A DNA stretch of 64,000 bases from Ziziphus jujuba (lineage: Eukaryota; Streptophyta; Magnoliopsida; Rosales; Rhamnaceae). This document shows positions 63,523 to 64,000 of this stretch, one piece after another. Positions within the stretch are counted from its first letter, which is position 1, and every line of letters begins with the position of its first letter. Location of the stretch: the NCBI RefSeq assembly GCF_031755915.1, contig NC_083379.1, forward strand, positions 19,664,001 through 19,728,000, in the 5' to 3' direction. The position numbers and the translations under genes were made by a program. The notes under the pieces are model-generated. The model searched no databases. It was not told the DNA's origin and was given only the letters and a program-made list of their open reading frames with translations.

Positions 63523-63656
63523 GACTATATATATTTGTGCAGAGACATAAATATTAGCTTAAAAAATCGATTTGAAAAGCATTTGGCACTGAAAATCAAG
63601 CATTTTGTGAATTGGGTTTTGTGTTGAGAACTTGGAGATTAATCTGTGGCATATCT

Positions 63657-63923
63657 ATGAGCTTGAGGTACGTTGGCAGAGTATTGTACCAGGCTGGGTT
63701 GAGGGTTATGGTTGGGATGAAAGAGCAAGCTTCCAAGTGCGATTCCACCGCTAAGACACTCAGAGATTCAGCTTCTTCTTGTTCTTCTTCTTCAAAGCAA
63801 GCCAGGCGTTTCTCTGGAGCTATTGATTCAACCGCTTTCAAGGCTGCTAACAGTGAGAGGCTTAAGCAGGCTGAGGAGTCTCTCCGTACGATCATGTACT
63901 TGAGCTGTTGGGGTCCTAATTAA
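63657..63923 (+). CDS. Wound-responsive family protein (DUF3774/WIP-like), 88 aa
   Basis: Small plant-specific protein of the DUF3774 family, whose members are induced by wounding and low oxygen; their biochemical role is not settled. The single-exon frame runs from ATG 63657 to TAA 63921-63923. An in-frame TTG at 63612 was not used, because the family starts close to a short hydrophobic N-terminal segment (SLRYVGRVLYQAGLRVMVGM). The middle is Ser/Cys/Lys-rich (SASSCSSSSKQARRFSG). The C-terminus KQAEESLRTIMYLSCWGPN is the family hallmark, with the conserved EESLR and final CWGP. Length is normal for the family (about 80-100 aa). A TATA box and G-box lie upstream. Confidence 0.88.
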   Translation: MSLRYVGRVLYQAGLRVMVGMKEQASKCDSTAKTLRDSASSCSSSSKQARRFSGAIDSTAFKAANSERLKQAEESLRTIMYLSCWGPN

Positions 63924-64000
63924 TTAATTCATGATAAGGTCAATCTCCCCCAGAAAGAAATTTGTCGATCGCTTTTTTGTATATACTTTGTAATTTTGCA

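Overview
This is 64 kb of AT-rich nuclear DNA from a eudicot plant, probably a rosid; the sequence alone does not fix the species. The evidence is spliced GT-AG genes of plant families (an MFT-type PEBP, an R2R3-MYB of the MYB102 group, a plant HAL2-like phosphatase and a DUF3774 wound-responsive protein), plant transposon families, and long intergenic stretches full of A/T runs and microsatellites.

Positions 1-28,500 are a transposon cluster with no working host gene. In order they hold: a decayed PIF/Harbinger element with a Myb/SANT ORF and a DDE transposase (about 204-2874, minus); a decayed hAT element with BED finger and C-terminal dimerisation motif (about 5690-7664, minus); an old Ty3/gypsy retrotransposon (9559-17444) that keeps gag and protease traces but has no recognisable reverse transcriptase or integrase; a 2.5-kb solo-LTR-like insertion (10161-12678) nested in its 5' LTR with a 5-bp target duplication; a second long LTR-like block (about 17525-20597); and a complete 7.3-kb Mutator-like element (21167-28486) bounded by long inverted repeats and a perfect 9-bp target duplication.

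The Mutator-like element is the most remarkable object. It has a transposase gene on the minus strand, open in a single frame except for three stop codons. Convergent to it is a decayed Ulp1/C48-peptidase-like segment with all three catalytic residues visible. A fragment of an RLCK-VII kinase gene sits near the left end. An array of 11-bp helically phased A-tract repeats lies in what looks like the 5'-UTR intron of the transposase gene.

Positions 28,500-64,000 are gene-bearing but sparse. MFT (29526-30590, minus, 4 exons, 176 aa) starts about 1 kb beyond the Mutator end. A MYB102-like factor follows (41467-42862, minus, 3 exons, 365 aa), then a PAP-phosphatase/HAL2-like gene (54123-59980, minus, 9 exons, 418 aa) and a single-exon DUF3774 gene (63657-63923, plus, 88 aa). 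All exon joins preserve frame. Between the genes are MITEs, a SINE-like piece, microsatellites and two clusters of ACGT (bZIP/ABRE-type) sites. The genes do not form one pathway. MFT and MYB102-type factors are known ABA/stress-linked regulators, PAP phosphatases act in stress retrograde signalling, and DUF3774 genes are wound/hypoxia-induced, so a stress theme is plausible, but co-regulation is not shown by the sequence.
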